DNA of 64,000 nt from Peribacillus deserti. Its GTDB lineage: Bacteria; Bacillota; Bacilli; Bacillales; DSM-1321. Positions 34,090 through 43,015 of the stretch are shown piece by piece. Position 1 is the first letter of the stretch; every line of letters begins with the position of its first letter. A program made the position numbers and the translations under genes. The notes beneath the pieces were generated by a model. The model saw only the letters and a list, made by a program, of their open reading frames with translations, was not told where the DNA came from and did not search any database. The stretch spans positions 1 through 64,000 of the forward strand of contig NZ_PGUY01000046.1 of NCBI RefSeq assembly GCF_002863585.1. The letters are read 5' to 3'.

Positions 34090-34350
34090 GGGCTTATACT
34101 TATGTTTCAGGAGTTTATGCTTATGTTCGTGACATTTATGCTTAAGTTTTGGAAGTTTATGCTTATGTTGTTTGCTTTTATGCTTATCCCGCTGATCGGT
34201 ATGCTTTCATTCGAAGCGTTATGCTTATCTAAGAGGGTATATGCTTATCTAAGAGGGTATATGCTTATCTAAGAGGGTATATGCTTATCTAAGAGGGTAT
34301 ATGCTTATAAATGATGCCTTATGCATCCTGTTCTGTATATATGCTTAGCG
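34090..34350. repeat. Tandem array of 20-21-bp units (TATGCTTAT core), 13 units
   Basis: ATGCTT cores start at 34117, 34138, 34159, 34180, 34201 (21-bp steps) and then 34221, 34241, 34261, 34281, 34301, 34321, 34341 (20-bp steps), with a degenerate first unit near 34097. Four consecutive units of TATGCTTATCTAAGAGGGTA are exact, so that part expanded recently. The sequence is unrelated to the array 165 bp to the left. Confidence 0.92.
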
Positions 34351-34472
34351 ATACTTCATACTTCCCATTATATTTAGCTTGATGTCTGCATTCAATCGCG
34401 ACTTTGGCAAGTTCTCTCTTTATTACTCTACTTGCGCCCTTTCCCCTCCATATAATAAGTTACCCCGCTTTG

Positions 34473-34664
34473 TTATCGCCCAAAATCAAATCCACCTGAT
34501 CTGCGTGCACCCTGATCTTCCAGCAAGCTAGATTTTACGGCTCCCCCTCCCTCCATGCAAGCACCTAGTAATATACCACCCAATAAAGACCTCCCTGGTG
34601 CAACGACCTCGAGCTTTATACCCGCCTGCTTCCCTGCTTCCTTCGCGGTTACCTTTGCAATCAT
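34473..34664 (-). CDS. Small Gly-rich ORF, 63 aa, opposite strand between the two paralogues
   Basis: Uncertain gene. GTGAGGAAAAA precedes the ATG at 34664 with ideal spacing. The product MIAKVTAKEAGKQAGIKLEV continues to a hydrophobic Gly-rich stretch (SLLGGILLGACMEGGG) and a charged tail ending SGGFDFGR. It resembles in outline a leader plus core peptide, with one cysteine, but no homologue is recalled and the upstream DNA is a dispersed repeat. It could be a chance frame. I include it because of its ribosome site and position. Confidence 0.3.
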   Translation of the reverse strand: MIAKVTAKEAGKQAGIKLEVVAPGRSLLGGILLGACMEGGGAVKSSLLEDQGARRSGGFDFGR

Positions 34665-34720
34665 TTTTTCCTCACGGTTTTTTCCTCAAAGTTCTCTTTG
34701 AGTCACCGTTCATCGCTTTG

Positions 34721-34805
34721 AGTGTAATCCAGCTGCGGACTGAAGCGTTCCGTCATAAACCTCGCCATCAAAAGGGAAAAACGTCCTCTCGCTGCCGATC
34801 CACTT
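34721..34805 (-). repeat. Dispersed Bacillus-type repeat, copy related to 48735-48810
   Basis: On the minus strand: GATCGGCAGCGAGAGGACG, CCCTTTTGATGGCGAGG and CAGTCCGCAGCTGGATT. The copy at 48.7 kb has CGGCAGCGAAAGGCC, GCCTTTTGATGGCGATTGG and CAGTCCGGAGCTGGACA in the same order and spacing. Confidence 0.65.
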
Positions 34806-34989
34806 ATGAATTACTTTTTGTTAAGCAACGTGTGTTCTTGATCGTGATTTTTTGAAAAGAGACCCTGAAATTCACCGTCCTGCGCTTTTAGCAAGGCCCA
34901 TTATATCTTTTTTAACAAAAAGCCTGTAAATTTATTCCTATTTCTGTCTATACTATAATAACCCTTGGAATACGAAAGGAAAGAAAATC

Positions 34990-36801
34990 ATGGGCTTATT
35001 ATTTAATTTTAAAGATGATCAGCTGCTGCCCTTGGTTCATTCGTATATGCAGGATAAGTCAGCCAGGAGAATTCTGCTGCGAGATCAGATTCTCACGGAA
35101 GCAAGCGGGCTGTCTAAGAGTTTATCCGGTCTTGATACTTTATTTTCATATGCACCCCAATTAGATCAGTATGACTTTTTTCAGGGAAGTCCCTGGGAAC
35201 ATATGCATCTTCTCCAGCCGCCTTTAGTCAGGGGCACTCTGGAAGCCGGGGGCCCTACTGCCTGTACGGAGGTTATCAGCAACCTTCGAATACTGGCAAT
35301 TGCTCTTGGGTTATATCCACACCCTACATTCAGTGCTGAAAAAGCCCGTTTATATATAAATGAGGTAATAGCTCTTAACCTGGATGCACTTTTTTTGTCT
35401 GAAACAGAAGAGGCAAGGCTTCATCAGATGGAATACCAGCAAACCCAGGTGCTCCTTGAATTTATCACTCTTCGTTTCCCCTTCCCTGGTGCGTTAGATT
35501 ATGTAACGAAAGAAATCGAAAAATTATCTGTACAGCGCCCGATTACCACCGATAAAATTGAAAAGTTAATCACATCGGGACTTAAACTCCTGAAGCATGA
35601 TCAGGAGCTTCCAAAGTCATTTAAAGGGTATAAAGACGCAGTCCTTTCACCTACCCACTTCTCAAAGGTGTTAGGTCCACAATACGCAGAGGGACTAAAT
35701 CATCTGGCTGCAGCAGACTTAACCCTTGAAGCAGAACAGTTCAGTGAATCCATGTCCAAAACAGGACTCGTTTCGCGATACCATGCGTGTTTACTGGAAC
35801 ATCTCAGAAATGTTGATCCTGCCTTAATAGGCTCAGCCCTGGGTCTTGGGGCAGCCGGCAAAAAAAATCTGGAACAGCATCAAAAGCTTATTGAGGATCT
35901 TATTTCCGCAGGAATCAATAAAGATACTAAGCAGGCCGTATATGGATTATCAAAGTTATTGGAAAGAGATATATTCTCGGAAGAGTTTGTAAGAGCGGTA
36001 CAAAATATACTCTCGTCAGAGGTGGATTGCTCAACAAGCCAGCGGATTCAATCTGCCTTCAATTGTTCAGAACAAGAAGTCAAGAGCTGGCTGACTGCTG
36101 GATTTATAGGCATACTTGGCCAGCCGCTTGGAGTAGGGCAGGGATTTAACCCTACCTGTCAATCCACCAGGGCTTTAAGTTACTGGTCACAAAAGAATCC
36201 CGTATTCTTTCTAACTCTGTACCATGAAGCAATAACCCAGGGGAATGTATCCCTGCTTTTTGAGGGTGAGATCATTAACTCTTCAAATTTGAAATTATCA
36301 GAGCTGAATTACACCATCCCGATGGATGCAGCATCGGTTGTCCTTCTTCCCCACCTGGATGCCATTTATGCAGAAATGCTTAAGCGGACTGGATTCAGAG
36401 GCGAGGATGCACACAAATGGATCAATCCAGGCTTTTACGGATCAGAAGTTCTGCCTGGTTTCACTGATATATATCATTGCAAAGAATTTTTACTGCTTTT
36501 CAAGAAATACTATCATCCTTCCTTCAGCCAAATGATTAGCCAGGCGCTTCCCCAGCCAGCAGGAGTTATTATTTATGACCGCAATGATAAGCCTCTTGGG
36601 GCACATGCGATATTGATTCAAAGAGTCTGCAGGGATCCTCACGGGATGATACGGGTTTACTTTTATAATCCCAATAATGACAGCAGCCAGATATGGGGTA
36701 AAAACATGGCTGTTAGTGTTTCCGGAAATGGGGAATTAGAAGGGGAAGCCTCACTTCCCTTTGAACAATTCGCTAAATGCTTATATGCTTTTCATTTCTG
36801 A
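34990..36801 (+). CDS. Paralogue of the 868-aa protein with the same Cys-His-Asn motifs (603 aa)
   Basis: It lacks the low-complexity N-terminus but aligns throughout: SPWEHMHLLQPPLVRGTL, INEVIALNLDALFLSETEEAR, KLSVQRPITTDKI, KTGLVSRYHACLLEHLRNVDP, then ILGQPLGVGQGFNPTCQSTR (Cys390), GAHAILIQRV (His539) and YFYNPNNDSSQIWGK (Asn560). Cys-to-His spacing is 149 here and 159 in the paralogue; His-to-Asn is 21 in both. GAAAGGAAAGAAAATC precedes the ATG. It has its own transcription unit, as the terminator at 33427 and the repeat arrays separate it from the ATP-grasp operon. Cytosolic; function unknown. Confidence 0.8.
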   Translation: MGLLFNFKDDQLLPLVHSYMQDKSARRILLRDQILTEASGLSKSLSGLDTLFSYAPQLDQYDFFQGSPWEHMHLLQPPLVRGTLEAGGPTACTEVISNLRILAIALGLYPHPTFSAEKARLYINEVIALNLDALFLSETEEARLHQMEYQQTQVLLEFITLRFPFPGALDYVTKEIEKLSVQRPITTDKIEKLITSGLKLLKHDQELPKSFKGYKDAVLSPTHFSKVLGPQYAEGLNHLAAADLTLEAEQFSESMSKTGLVSRYHACLLEHLRNVDPALIGSALGLGAAGKKNLEQHQKLIEDLISAGINKDTKQAVYGLSKLLERDIFSEEFVRAVQNILSSEVDCSTSQRIQSAFNCSEQEVKSWLTAGFIGILGQPLGVGQGFNPTCQSTRALSYWSQKNPVFFLTLYHEAITQGNVSLLFEGEIINSSNLKLSELNYTIPMDAASVVLLPHLDAIYAEMLKRTGFRGEDAHKWINPGFYGSEVLPGFTDIYHCKEFLLLFKKYYHPSFSQMISQALPQPAGVIIYDRNDKPLGAHAILIQRVCRDPHGMIRVYFYNPNNDSSQIWGKNMAVSVSGNGELEGEASLPFEQFAKCLYAFHF

Positions 36802-36810
36802 CTAATAAAA

Positions 36811-36847
36811 AAGCGGACAGCATGCTGATCATGACGTCCGCTTCTTT
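36811..36847. terminator. Bidirectional terminator between the 603-aa gene and yhfK
   Basis: AAGCGGACAGCATG and CATGACGTCCGCTT arms, with A- and T-runs on the two sides. Confidence 0.85.
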
Positions 36848-37492
36848 TTATATCCTTTTTAAAGCTTCTTTAATTGGTACATCTCCCGAAATAACATCGA
36901 AAGCTTTTTTAAAAGTATGTTCTTCATCCAAGGCTGCCATGATACAGCTCGCCACATCGTCTCTGGAGATGGTGCCCCGATCCAGATTTTCTGCCGCTTC
37001 TATTTGACCTGATCCCGGTTCATTCAGCAGTCCCCCAGGCCGTATGATCGTATAGTTGAGGCTGCTTTGTACCAGAGCTTTGTCAGCATAGTGCTTAGCT
37101 GCATAATAGGGCTTTATCTTTTCATTCCAGTTTTCCCTGTTATGAGCCTGCAGGGCGCTTACCATTATAAATCGGGTGATGCCTGCCTTTTCAGCCGCTT
37201 CAACCGTTTTTACCGCTCCGTCCAAGTCGATTAATAGTGTTTTATCTGCTCCAGTGCTTCCCCCAGATCCTGCCGTGAATACAACTGCATCACATCCTCT
37301 TGCTGCTTCTGCAAGCTGGTCCACACTTCCTTCTAAATCAGCAAGGACTGCCTCCGCCCCGATTTCCTTAAAATAACTCAGCTGTTCTTCCTTCCTTACC
37401 AGAGCTCTCACGGTGTGATCATTATTTTCACTTAACAGCCGGACAAGATGCTGGCCAACCTGCCCATTTGCGCCTACAACAAGTACTTTCAT
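36848..37492 (-). CDS. yhfK: NAD(P)-binding atypical SDR oxidoreductase
   Basis: The 214-residue Rossmann protein opens MKVLVVGANGQVGQHLVRLL, the atypical SDR GxxGxxG motif, and has AAARGCDAVVFTAGSGGSTG, LINLDGA-like DLDGAVKTVEAAEKAG and IIRPGGLLNEPG. It matches B. subtilis YhfK along its length. The canonical YxxxK is not obvious (KPYYAAKHYAD provides a Tyr and Lys), as usual in this NAD(P)H-binding subgroup. Substrate unknown. Its ribosome site (GGGGTTATTCAATC) is ordinary. Confidence 0.88.
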   Translation of the reverse strand: MKVLVVGANGQVGQHLVRLLSENNDHTVRALVRKEEQLSYFKEIGAEAVLADLEGSVDQLAEAARGCDAVVFTAGSGGSTGADKTLLIDLDGAVKTVEAAEKAGITRFIMVSALQAHNRENWNEKIKPYYAAKHYADKALVQSSLNYTIIRPGGLLNEPGSGQIEAAENLDRGTISRDDVASCIMAALDEEHTFKKAFDVISGDVPIKEALKRI

Positions 37493-37500
37493 GATTGAAT

Positions 37501-37833
37501 AACCCCTTTTCCCTTAAATTCTTTCCTTCATATGCCTTAACGTACCAAATTGATGCAATACCCATACATATCCTTTTTTGTCCTCAGTCAAACAACATCC
37601 AGTTTTTTATATTTGTTAAATTTATGTACCTGAATTGGAAATTCCCAGATTCCAAATAAAAACCAGGGCTTGATGTTCCCTCCTGTTATTTCATTGGTTT
37701 TCTTTTGATAGGATAAAGGATCTAAAAATATAGGTCTTTAAACATAAATTTATTTTAGAACAAGAAGGTATTCTCGGCTTCTATGTCAAAGTAAATTACT
37801 GATTGCTTTCGTTTGGATTTTAGGAGGGTCACT
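37501..37833. other. Intergenic region before the sensor kinase
   Basis: About 330 bases between divergent yhfK and the kinase. No frame, repeat or stable hairpin was recognised. The strong AGGAGGGTCACT ribosome site of the kinase lies at its right end. Confidence 0.4.
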
Positions 37834-39369
37834 ATGGATTACCAAATCAACTATATCGGCAAGAAGATCAAGCAAAATGGTAAAGTACTAACGGGTAAAA
37901 CAGTTGAACATCCAAAAGGGGATTTGGTATGCAGTCTATTAAATGTGAAACTAACCGACCGCCATTGTTTACCTGAAGAGCTGTTCTATTGGATTGGTGA
38001 ATATTTATCGACAGATCATATTGAGGCACGGAATAATATTGCCTCCTGGGCCGATTTATTTGGACAGAGGTCTATTCAATCAGAAATATCCCTCGATATG
38101 TCCTGCAATTTTATATATTTTATCCGTTCGAGCATCATGGAGTTCATACAGGAAGAAGTAAGCAGCCAGAGGATTTCCGCTATGACTTTAATCAAGCTAA
38201 CTAGAGAACTCGATTCTCTGTTCCAGCTTGTTACCAGTACTATTACAGAACTTTATATAGATCGTTTTTCGCTGACGAAATTTGCCCTGGATGAATCAGC
38301 AGAAGACTTGAGCATCACCCTGAAAGAACTTGCCGACCTTAAAAATGCTCTGAATGAAGCTGCCATATTCGCAATCACTGATAGCAATGACGAAATTTCC
38401 TATGTGAATGAAAAATTTTGTGAGATTTCTAAATACACGAAAGCGGAATTACTTGGACAAAAGCACAATTTACTAAATTCTGGTTTCCATCCGGACATTT
38501 TTTTCCGGGAGATTTGGCAGACCATTCAGGAAGGGAGAGTCTGGAAGGGAGAAATTTATAACCGTGCCAAGGATGGAACCTGCTACTGGGTCGACACAAC
38601 GATCGTTCCCTTTATTAATGCCAATGGAGAAACGTACCAGCACATATCTATTCAGTACGATATTACAGAACAAAAAAAGACAGAGGAAATCCTCAGAAAA
38701 GCGGAAAAACTATCGCTGGTTGGCGAACTGGCTGCAGGCATAGCCCACGAAATCCGCAACCCGTTGACAACCATCAAAGGCTTTGTCCAGCTCCTAAGAA
38801 AATCCCATGAAGAAACAAAACTGTTGTACGCTGATACTATATTAGAGGAAATAGACCGCATCAATTTTATCGTGAGTGAGTTTATGGTCTTCGCGAGACC
38901 TCATGCAAATTATTATACCGAGTGTAATGTCTGCGATATCCTGCATAGTGTTATCAACCTCCTCGAAGCTGAGGCAGCCTTGAAAGATGTCATTCTAATG
39001 CGGGAAATTCCTCAAAAAAGCAGCATGATCCGCGGTGAAAAGAATCAGTTAAAGCAAGTATTCCTAAACATCATTAAAAATGGAATAGAAGCACTTCCCC
39101 ATGGCGGACATATCAAAATTCATGTTCATGACTATCAGTCAGAGCTGGTTATCTCCATCCAGGATAACGGGATTGGAATGAGCAAGGATCAGATTAAAAA
39201 ATTGGGAGAGCCTTTCTATACAACAAAACCCTATGGTAACGGACTGGGTTTAATGGTGAGCTATAAAATCATTCAAAATCATCATGGGAATATTTCGGTG
39301 AAAAGCGAAAAAAATCAAGGAACTCTATTCCAGCTGTCGTTTCCGCTTATTGACAGCCGGTCATCCTGA
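37834..39369 (+). CDS. PAS-domain sensor histidine kinase, sporulation-kinase type
   Basis: The 511-residue cytosolic protein has no membrane segment. Residues about 20-150 form a helical RsbRD-N-like input domain (LPEELFYWIGEYLSTDHIEARN). About 170-285 is a PAS domain (FAITDSNDEISYVNEKFCEISKYTKAELLGQ). HisKA follows with the phosphorylated His305 in GIAHEIRNPLTTIKGF, then the HATPase with an N box (NIIKNGIEAL), DNGIGM and GNGLGLMVSY. No response regulator adjoins it, as for the KinA-KinE kinases that feed the Spo0F/Spo0A phosphorelay; that role is an inference. Confidence 0.88.
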   Translation: MDYQINYIGKKIKQNGKVLTGKTVEHPKGDLVCSLLNVKLTDRHCLPEELFYWIGEYLSTDHIEARNNIASWADLFGQRSIQSEISLDMSCNFIYFIRSSIMEFIQEEVSSQRISAMTLIKLTRELDSLFQLVTSTITELYIDRFSLTKFALDESAEDLSITLKELADLKNALNEAAIFAITDSNDEISYVNEKFCEISKYTKAELLGQKHNLLNSGFHPDIFFREIWQTIQEGRVWKGEIYNRAKDGTCYWVDTTIVPFINANGETYQHISIQYDITEQKKTEEILRKAEKLSLVGELAAGIAHEIRNPLTTIKGFVQLLRKSHEETKLLYADTILEEIDRINFIVSEFMVFARPHANYYTECNVCDILHSVINLLEAEAALKDVILMREIPQKSSMIRGEKNQLKQVFLNIIKNGIEALPHGGHIKIHVHDYQSELVISIQDNGIGMSKDQIKKLGEPFYTTKPYGNGLGLMVSYKIIQNHHGNISVKSEKNQGTLFQLSFPLIDSRSS

Positions 39370-39501
39370 AACAGGCCCGATATGAGCTTTTGCAAACACG
39401 TACAAGGAGGATATTTCCGCTAATTCCGCAGAAAGTTTTCAGTAAGTGATATCCCAATAAACGTACCAGGCTTTTAGTATGAACAGCCCGGCATATAAAT
39501 T

Positions 39502-39536
39502 CAAAAGGCGGTTCTAAAAAGAACCACCTTTTGTAA
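39502..39536. terminator. Bidirectional terminator between the kinase and ABC-F genes
   Basis: AAAAGGCGGTTCT and AGAACCACCTTTT arms around AAAA. Confidence 0.9.
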
Positions 39537-39539
39537 AAA

Positions 39540-41336
39540 CTATAATTGCTTTTTTATTGCATTAATTTCATTCTGAATCATTCTGATTTGTACCATATCC
39601 GATTCCTCTTGATTCAATAAATCGGTTAACTTAAGCTCCAGAACAAGCTGCTCATTCAAGAGATTCTGCTGATCAACGGTCCGCTTTTTATAGTTCTCCC
39701 ACTCCTCATAGGTTCCTTGAAAGTCTTCTATGGTACCATTATTTAAGTAAAGCACACGATTAGCAACAGATCTCAGCAAATAAGGATCATGGGATACAAT
39801 GACCACTGAGCCATGATAGCTGAGCAGCGCCTCTTCTATTTGCTCTCTTGCACTAATATCCAAATAATTTGTCGGTTCGTCCAGCACCAAAAGATTAGCT
39901 TCTGAAAAATAAAGTTTCACAAATGCAACCCGGCATTTTTCACCCATACTAAGATCTTTTACTTTCTTGAATACCTCTTCTCTCCGGAATAAAAAGCATG
40001 CCAATATGGTCCTTGCTTCTTCCTGGGTTATATTTTTTAAAGAAAGTATTTCGTCCAGAATGGTATTCTCCAGTTTTAACCCTTCCAGTTCCTGCATAAA
40101 GTACCCAATTTTTGTCTGTGGATTTTTTTTCAGGCTTCCCTTATCCGGAGGGAGCTGGCCAGTTAATAATCTTAGAAGCGTTGTCTTACCTGAACCATTT
40201 CTCCCTGTAACAGCTATTCGTTCCCCTCTTTGGATATGAAAACTTATATCAATAAAAAATGGGGAGGTGTGAGAATAGGAAAAGGAAATGTCTTTTAAGG
40301 CAATCATCCTTTTGGAGTCAAATTCCCCAATGTCAAAGGAGGCTCGTATTTCTTTCGTTTCTCTTGGCTTTTCAGTCCGCTGGTTTTCTAATTTTTCTAG
40401 CGCCTTTTCCTTTGATTTAATCTGGACTGCGTGCCGCCCTGCTTGCTTCTGTGCATAAGGATCTCTTACGCTTGCTGCGTTTGAGCCCTTTTGGTACCAC
40501 TGTTTATAGGTTTGAATCACTTCGAGCAGTTTCTTCCTTTCCTGCTGCTGTTTATCATATAAGGCCTTCGCTGCCTGAATCTCTTCTTCCTTCAGCTTCT
40601 TATATACCGAATAACCACCAGGGTATCTCTTTGTACCCTTTTCGGTCAGTTCATAGGTAACTGTAGCCACTTTATCAATAAATTCACGTTCATGCGATAT
40701 GAATAGCACGGTTCCTCTATAACCACGAAGCCAGGCGGCCAGCCACTCGACAGATTCTACATCTAAATGGTTGGTCGGCTCATCCAGTACTAGGAGCTTT
40801 GGCTGTCTTATTAGCAGCCGGGCCAATTTGAGACGTGTTTTCTGTCCCCCGCTTAGGCTGGAATAAGGATTATTCCACAATGCTTCCCCAATTTTCATTT
40901 CCTTCAATATCCGTTCAACCGCTGCTTCCCATTCATATCCGCCGTGATCCGCATAATCTTGTAAGAGTGTATTATATTCATCTATAAAACGTTCATCATT
41001 CCCCTTTAAATCCCATAAAGCGTTGTACTCTGCCAATTTGGATTTCAGATGATCACAAGCGGCATTACCTTGTTGGATAAAGGCGAGTGCCGTCTGCTCC
41101 TGCTGTACTTCTTCCTCCATCATCCAGCCGATATCACTTTTATCTATCCCATAGGATAAAGAACCTTTAGAATGTGGGAGATTTCCTGTCAGCACTCTTA
41201 GAAACGTTGTTTTCCCAACGCCATTCCGGCCCAATAACGCCACTTTTTCCCCCTGAACGATTTCCAGGCTCCCCCCCTGAACGATATTCAGTCCATTAAT
41301 GTCAACAGTCAAATTTTCGGCTTTTAATAAACGCAT
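39540..41336 (-). CDS. ABC-F family ATPase, likely ribosome-protection (antibiotic resistance) type
   Basis: The 598-residue protein has two ABC domains on one chain and no membrane part. NBD1 has GRNGVGKTT, LSGGQKTRLKLARLL and LLVLDEPTNHLD. The linker (about 245-330) is long and basic. NBD2 has GRNGSGKTT, LSMGEKCRVAFVKLYF and LLVLDEPTNYLD. A C-terminal coiled coil closes it. ABC-F proteins act in the ribosomal E site; resistance members have long interdomain linkers and antibiotic-controlled leaders. A clear attenuator upstream supports a resistance role. Note LSMGEKC in place of LSGGQ in NBD2. Drug class cannot be read from sequence. Confidence 0.88.
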   Translation of the reverse strand: MRLLKAENLTVDINGLNIVQGGSLEIVQGEKVALLGRNGVGKTTFLRVLTGNLPHSKGSLSYGIDKSDIGWMMEEEVQQEQTALAFIQQGNAACDHLKSKLAEYNALWDLKGNDERFIDEYNTLLQDYADHGGYEWEAAVERILKEMKIGEALWNNPYSSLSGGQKTRLKLARLLIRQPKLLVLDEPTNHLDVESVEWLAAWLRGYRGTVLFISHEREFIDKVATVTYELTEKGTKRYPGGYSVYKKLKEEEIQAAKALYDKQQQERKKLLEVIQTYKQWYQKGSNAASVRDPYAQKQAGRHAVQIKSKEKALEKLENQRTEKPRETKEIRASFDIGEFDSKRMIALKDISFSYSHTSPFFIDISFHIQRGERIAVTGRNGSGKTTLLRLLTGQLPPDKGSLKKNPQTKIGYFMQELEGLKLENTILDEILSLKNITQEEARTILACFLFRREEVFKKVKDLSMGEKCRVAFVKLYFSEANLLVLDEPTNYLDISAREQIEEALLSYHGSVVIVSHDPYLLRSVANRVLYLNNGTIEDFQGTYEEWENYKKRTVDQQNLLNEQLVLELKLTDLLNQEESDMVQIRMIQNEINAIKKQL

Positions 41337-41373
41337 ATAGATCCCATCCTCATCATTTGTATTTTAAATGAAT

Positions 41374-41616
41374 ACAAAAAAGCACAGGCTTCTGCCTGTG
41401 CAAATTGGATGAGATAATAAAGAGAGCTGTCGAAATTCGAAAGCATATGTGTTAGAAAAGTATTTTCAGCGTCATCTTAAAATAGACAGACTTATCCCAT
41501 TGCTCTGACCACAGGCAGAGTACTTTTTTGCTATAAAATTGCTCAGCGAAAAAGTTATTGGATGTACATATCGTCTATTTAGATGCCTCCTTGATAATAG
41601 TTACTGTTATTATACA
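41374..41616 (-). promoter_or_regulatory. Leader with transcription attenuator controlling the ABC-F gene
   Basis: On the minus strand, in order: a -10-like TATAAT (41614-41609), an AAGGAGGCATC ribosome site (41592-41582), a hairpin CTCTGCCTGTGGTCAGAG (41520-41503), and a terminator GCACAGGCAGAAGCCTGTGC (41401-41382) followed by TTTTTTG. CTGCCTGTG in the first hairpin is perfectly complementary to CACAGGCAG in the terminator, so an antiterminator of 9 base pairs can form. The nearest ATG after the ribosome site is 16 bases away and would encode only MYIQ, so the sensing leader peptide is unclear. Confidence 0.75.
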
Positions 41617-41795
41617 CAATATATCCTGTTACGGACATTACTTTATTTTTAAAATGGGCATTATTTAGAAAAAAAGTACTTTTTTTCTCTCTGTTACAAA
41701 CACTAGACTGGAAACATGGAGACTGAATTTTGCTTTTACGGTTATCCCAGCCATACAGCCTTTTGCATGGAAGTTAACTAATCCCTGCAGCCCGC

Positions 41796-42635
41796 TCACG
41801 AGGGCTTAGGTTCATATTTATCAGGATTTGTCCCGAACCGTTCATTAGAATTTAGCTCTTCGATCTGTTGCATTTCTTCAGGGCTCAAAGAAAAATCAAA
41901 TACTTTAATATTTTCTCTAATTCTAGCTGGATTTACAGATTTGGGGATCACAATAACTCCGTTCTGAAGATGCCACCTTAAAATGACCTGGGCAGCCGTC
42001 TTATTATGTGAATCTGCTATTTCAGCAAGGACCGGTTCATCAAGCAATTTTCCTTTACCAAGCGGCGCCCAGGCTTCTACAGCGATATTATGGCTGTGGC
42101 AGAAACTCCTTATTTCTGCCTGATTTAATCTGGGGTGCAGTTCAATCTGGTTGATCACCGGTACCTCCTTAGCTTGGTTTAACAAGTTTTCCAGGTGATG
42201 AACATGAAAATTACTAACTCCTATGGCTCTTACCCTTCCCTCTTTATACAGCCTTTCCATTGCCCGCCATGTGTCAGCATACATTCCGGCTACCGGCCAG
42301 TGGATCAGGTATAAATCTAGATAGTCTAAACCGAGCTTTCTTAAGGATTCATCAAATGCACGCAGTGTAAAATCATAGCCCTGATCATCATTCCAGACCT
42401 TGGAAGTAATAAACAGTTCCTCCCGAGGCACTTTACTTTCTCTGATGGCTTGTCCCACTCCCGATTCATTCTGATATATGGCTGCTGTATCAATTGATCG
42501 GTATCCTGCCTCGATTGCGGTCTTCACTGAATTTACTGTTTCAGTCCCTGCTTCAACTTTATAAACTCCAAAGCCTATAATGGGCATATCCACACCATTG
42601 AGGAGCTTCAGCCTCGTTTGTTGATTAATATTCAT
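41796..42635 (-). CDS. Aldo/keto reductase
   Basis: The 279-residue TIM-barrel NADPH enzyme has the tetrad Asp-Tyr-Lys-His: DTAAIYQNESGVG (D, Y), SKVWNDDQGY (K) and LYLIHWPVAGMY (H). It also has the cofactor motif IPKSVNPARIREN. This is the AKR5 group of B. subtilis YvgN/YtbE, reducing methylglyoxal and other aldehydes. A good ribosome site (GGAG) precedes the ATG at 42635. The last residues (EPKPS) are short for the family but plausible. Stands alone. Confidence 0.92.
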   Translation of the reverse strand: MNINQQTRLKLLNGVDMPIIGFGVYKVEAGTETVNSVKTAIEAGYRSIDTAAIYQNESGVGQAIRESKVPREELFITSKVWNDDQGYDFTLRAFDESLRKLGLDYLDLYLIHWPVAGMYADTWRAMERLYKEGRVRAIGVSNFHVHHLENLLNQAKEVPVINQIELHPRLNQAEIRSFCHSHNIAVEAWAPLGKGKLLDEPVLAEIADSHNKTAAQVILRWHLQNGVIVIPKSVNPARIRENIKVFDFSLSPEEMQQIEELNSNERFGTNPDKYEPKPS

Positions 42636-42806
42636 CTTTGTACTCCTTCAGGATGATTGCAATTTCCCATTTTTCTATTATAGTTTCCCTGTAAAATCCG
42701 TTTATGCTGTTTTATGGATCGAGCTTTAGGGTACCTGCATTTGCAAATGCAGCTTAGGCAAAATGCGAGTGCCTGCTGGCTGCAATCCACAGATATTTAA
42801 CAGAGC

Positions 42807-42864
42807 TAAAAAAAATCTCCACGGTCCTAAAATGCTGGAGCATTATCAGTACCGTCGAGGAATT
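42807..42864 (-). terminator. Terminator of the manganese catalase gene
   Basis: Long stem CTCgACGGTaCT / AGgACCGTgGAG with an inner ATGCT/AGCAT hairpin, followed by eight T on the minus strand. Confidence 0.85.
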
Positions 42865-43015
42865 TTAGCCGCCATATTGAATCCATAACTTTACCCTTTT
42901 CAGACCATAATCAAATCTTACGGAGCTATATTCAAGCATATCTAATTCACAGACCTGTATGAAATAGGCTTAACTATCCCAAACTTCCCTAAATAATTCG
43001 TATTTAAGTACTATC

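Noticed and set aside
33590-34350. Possible CRISPR array
   Set aside because: Units are contiguous near-identical 20-21-mers with no unique spacers and no cas genes; these are simple tandem repeats.
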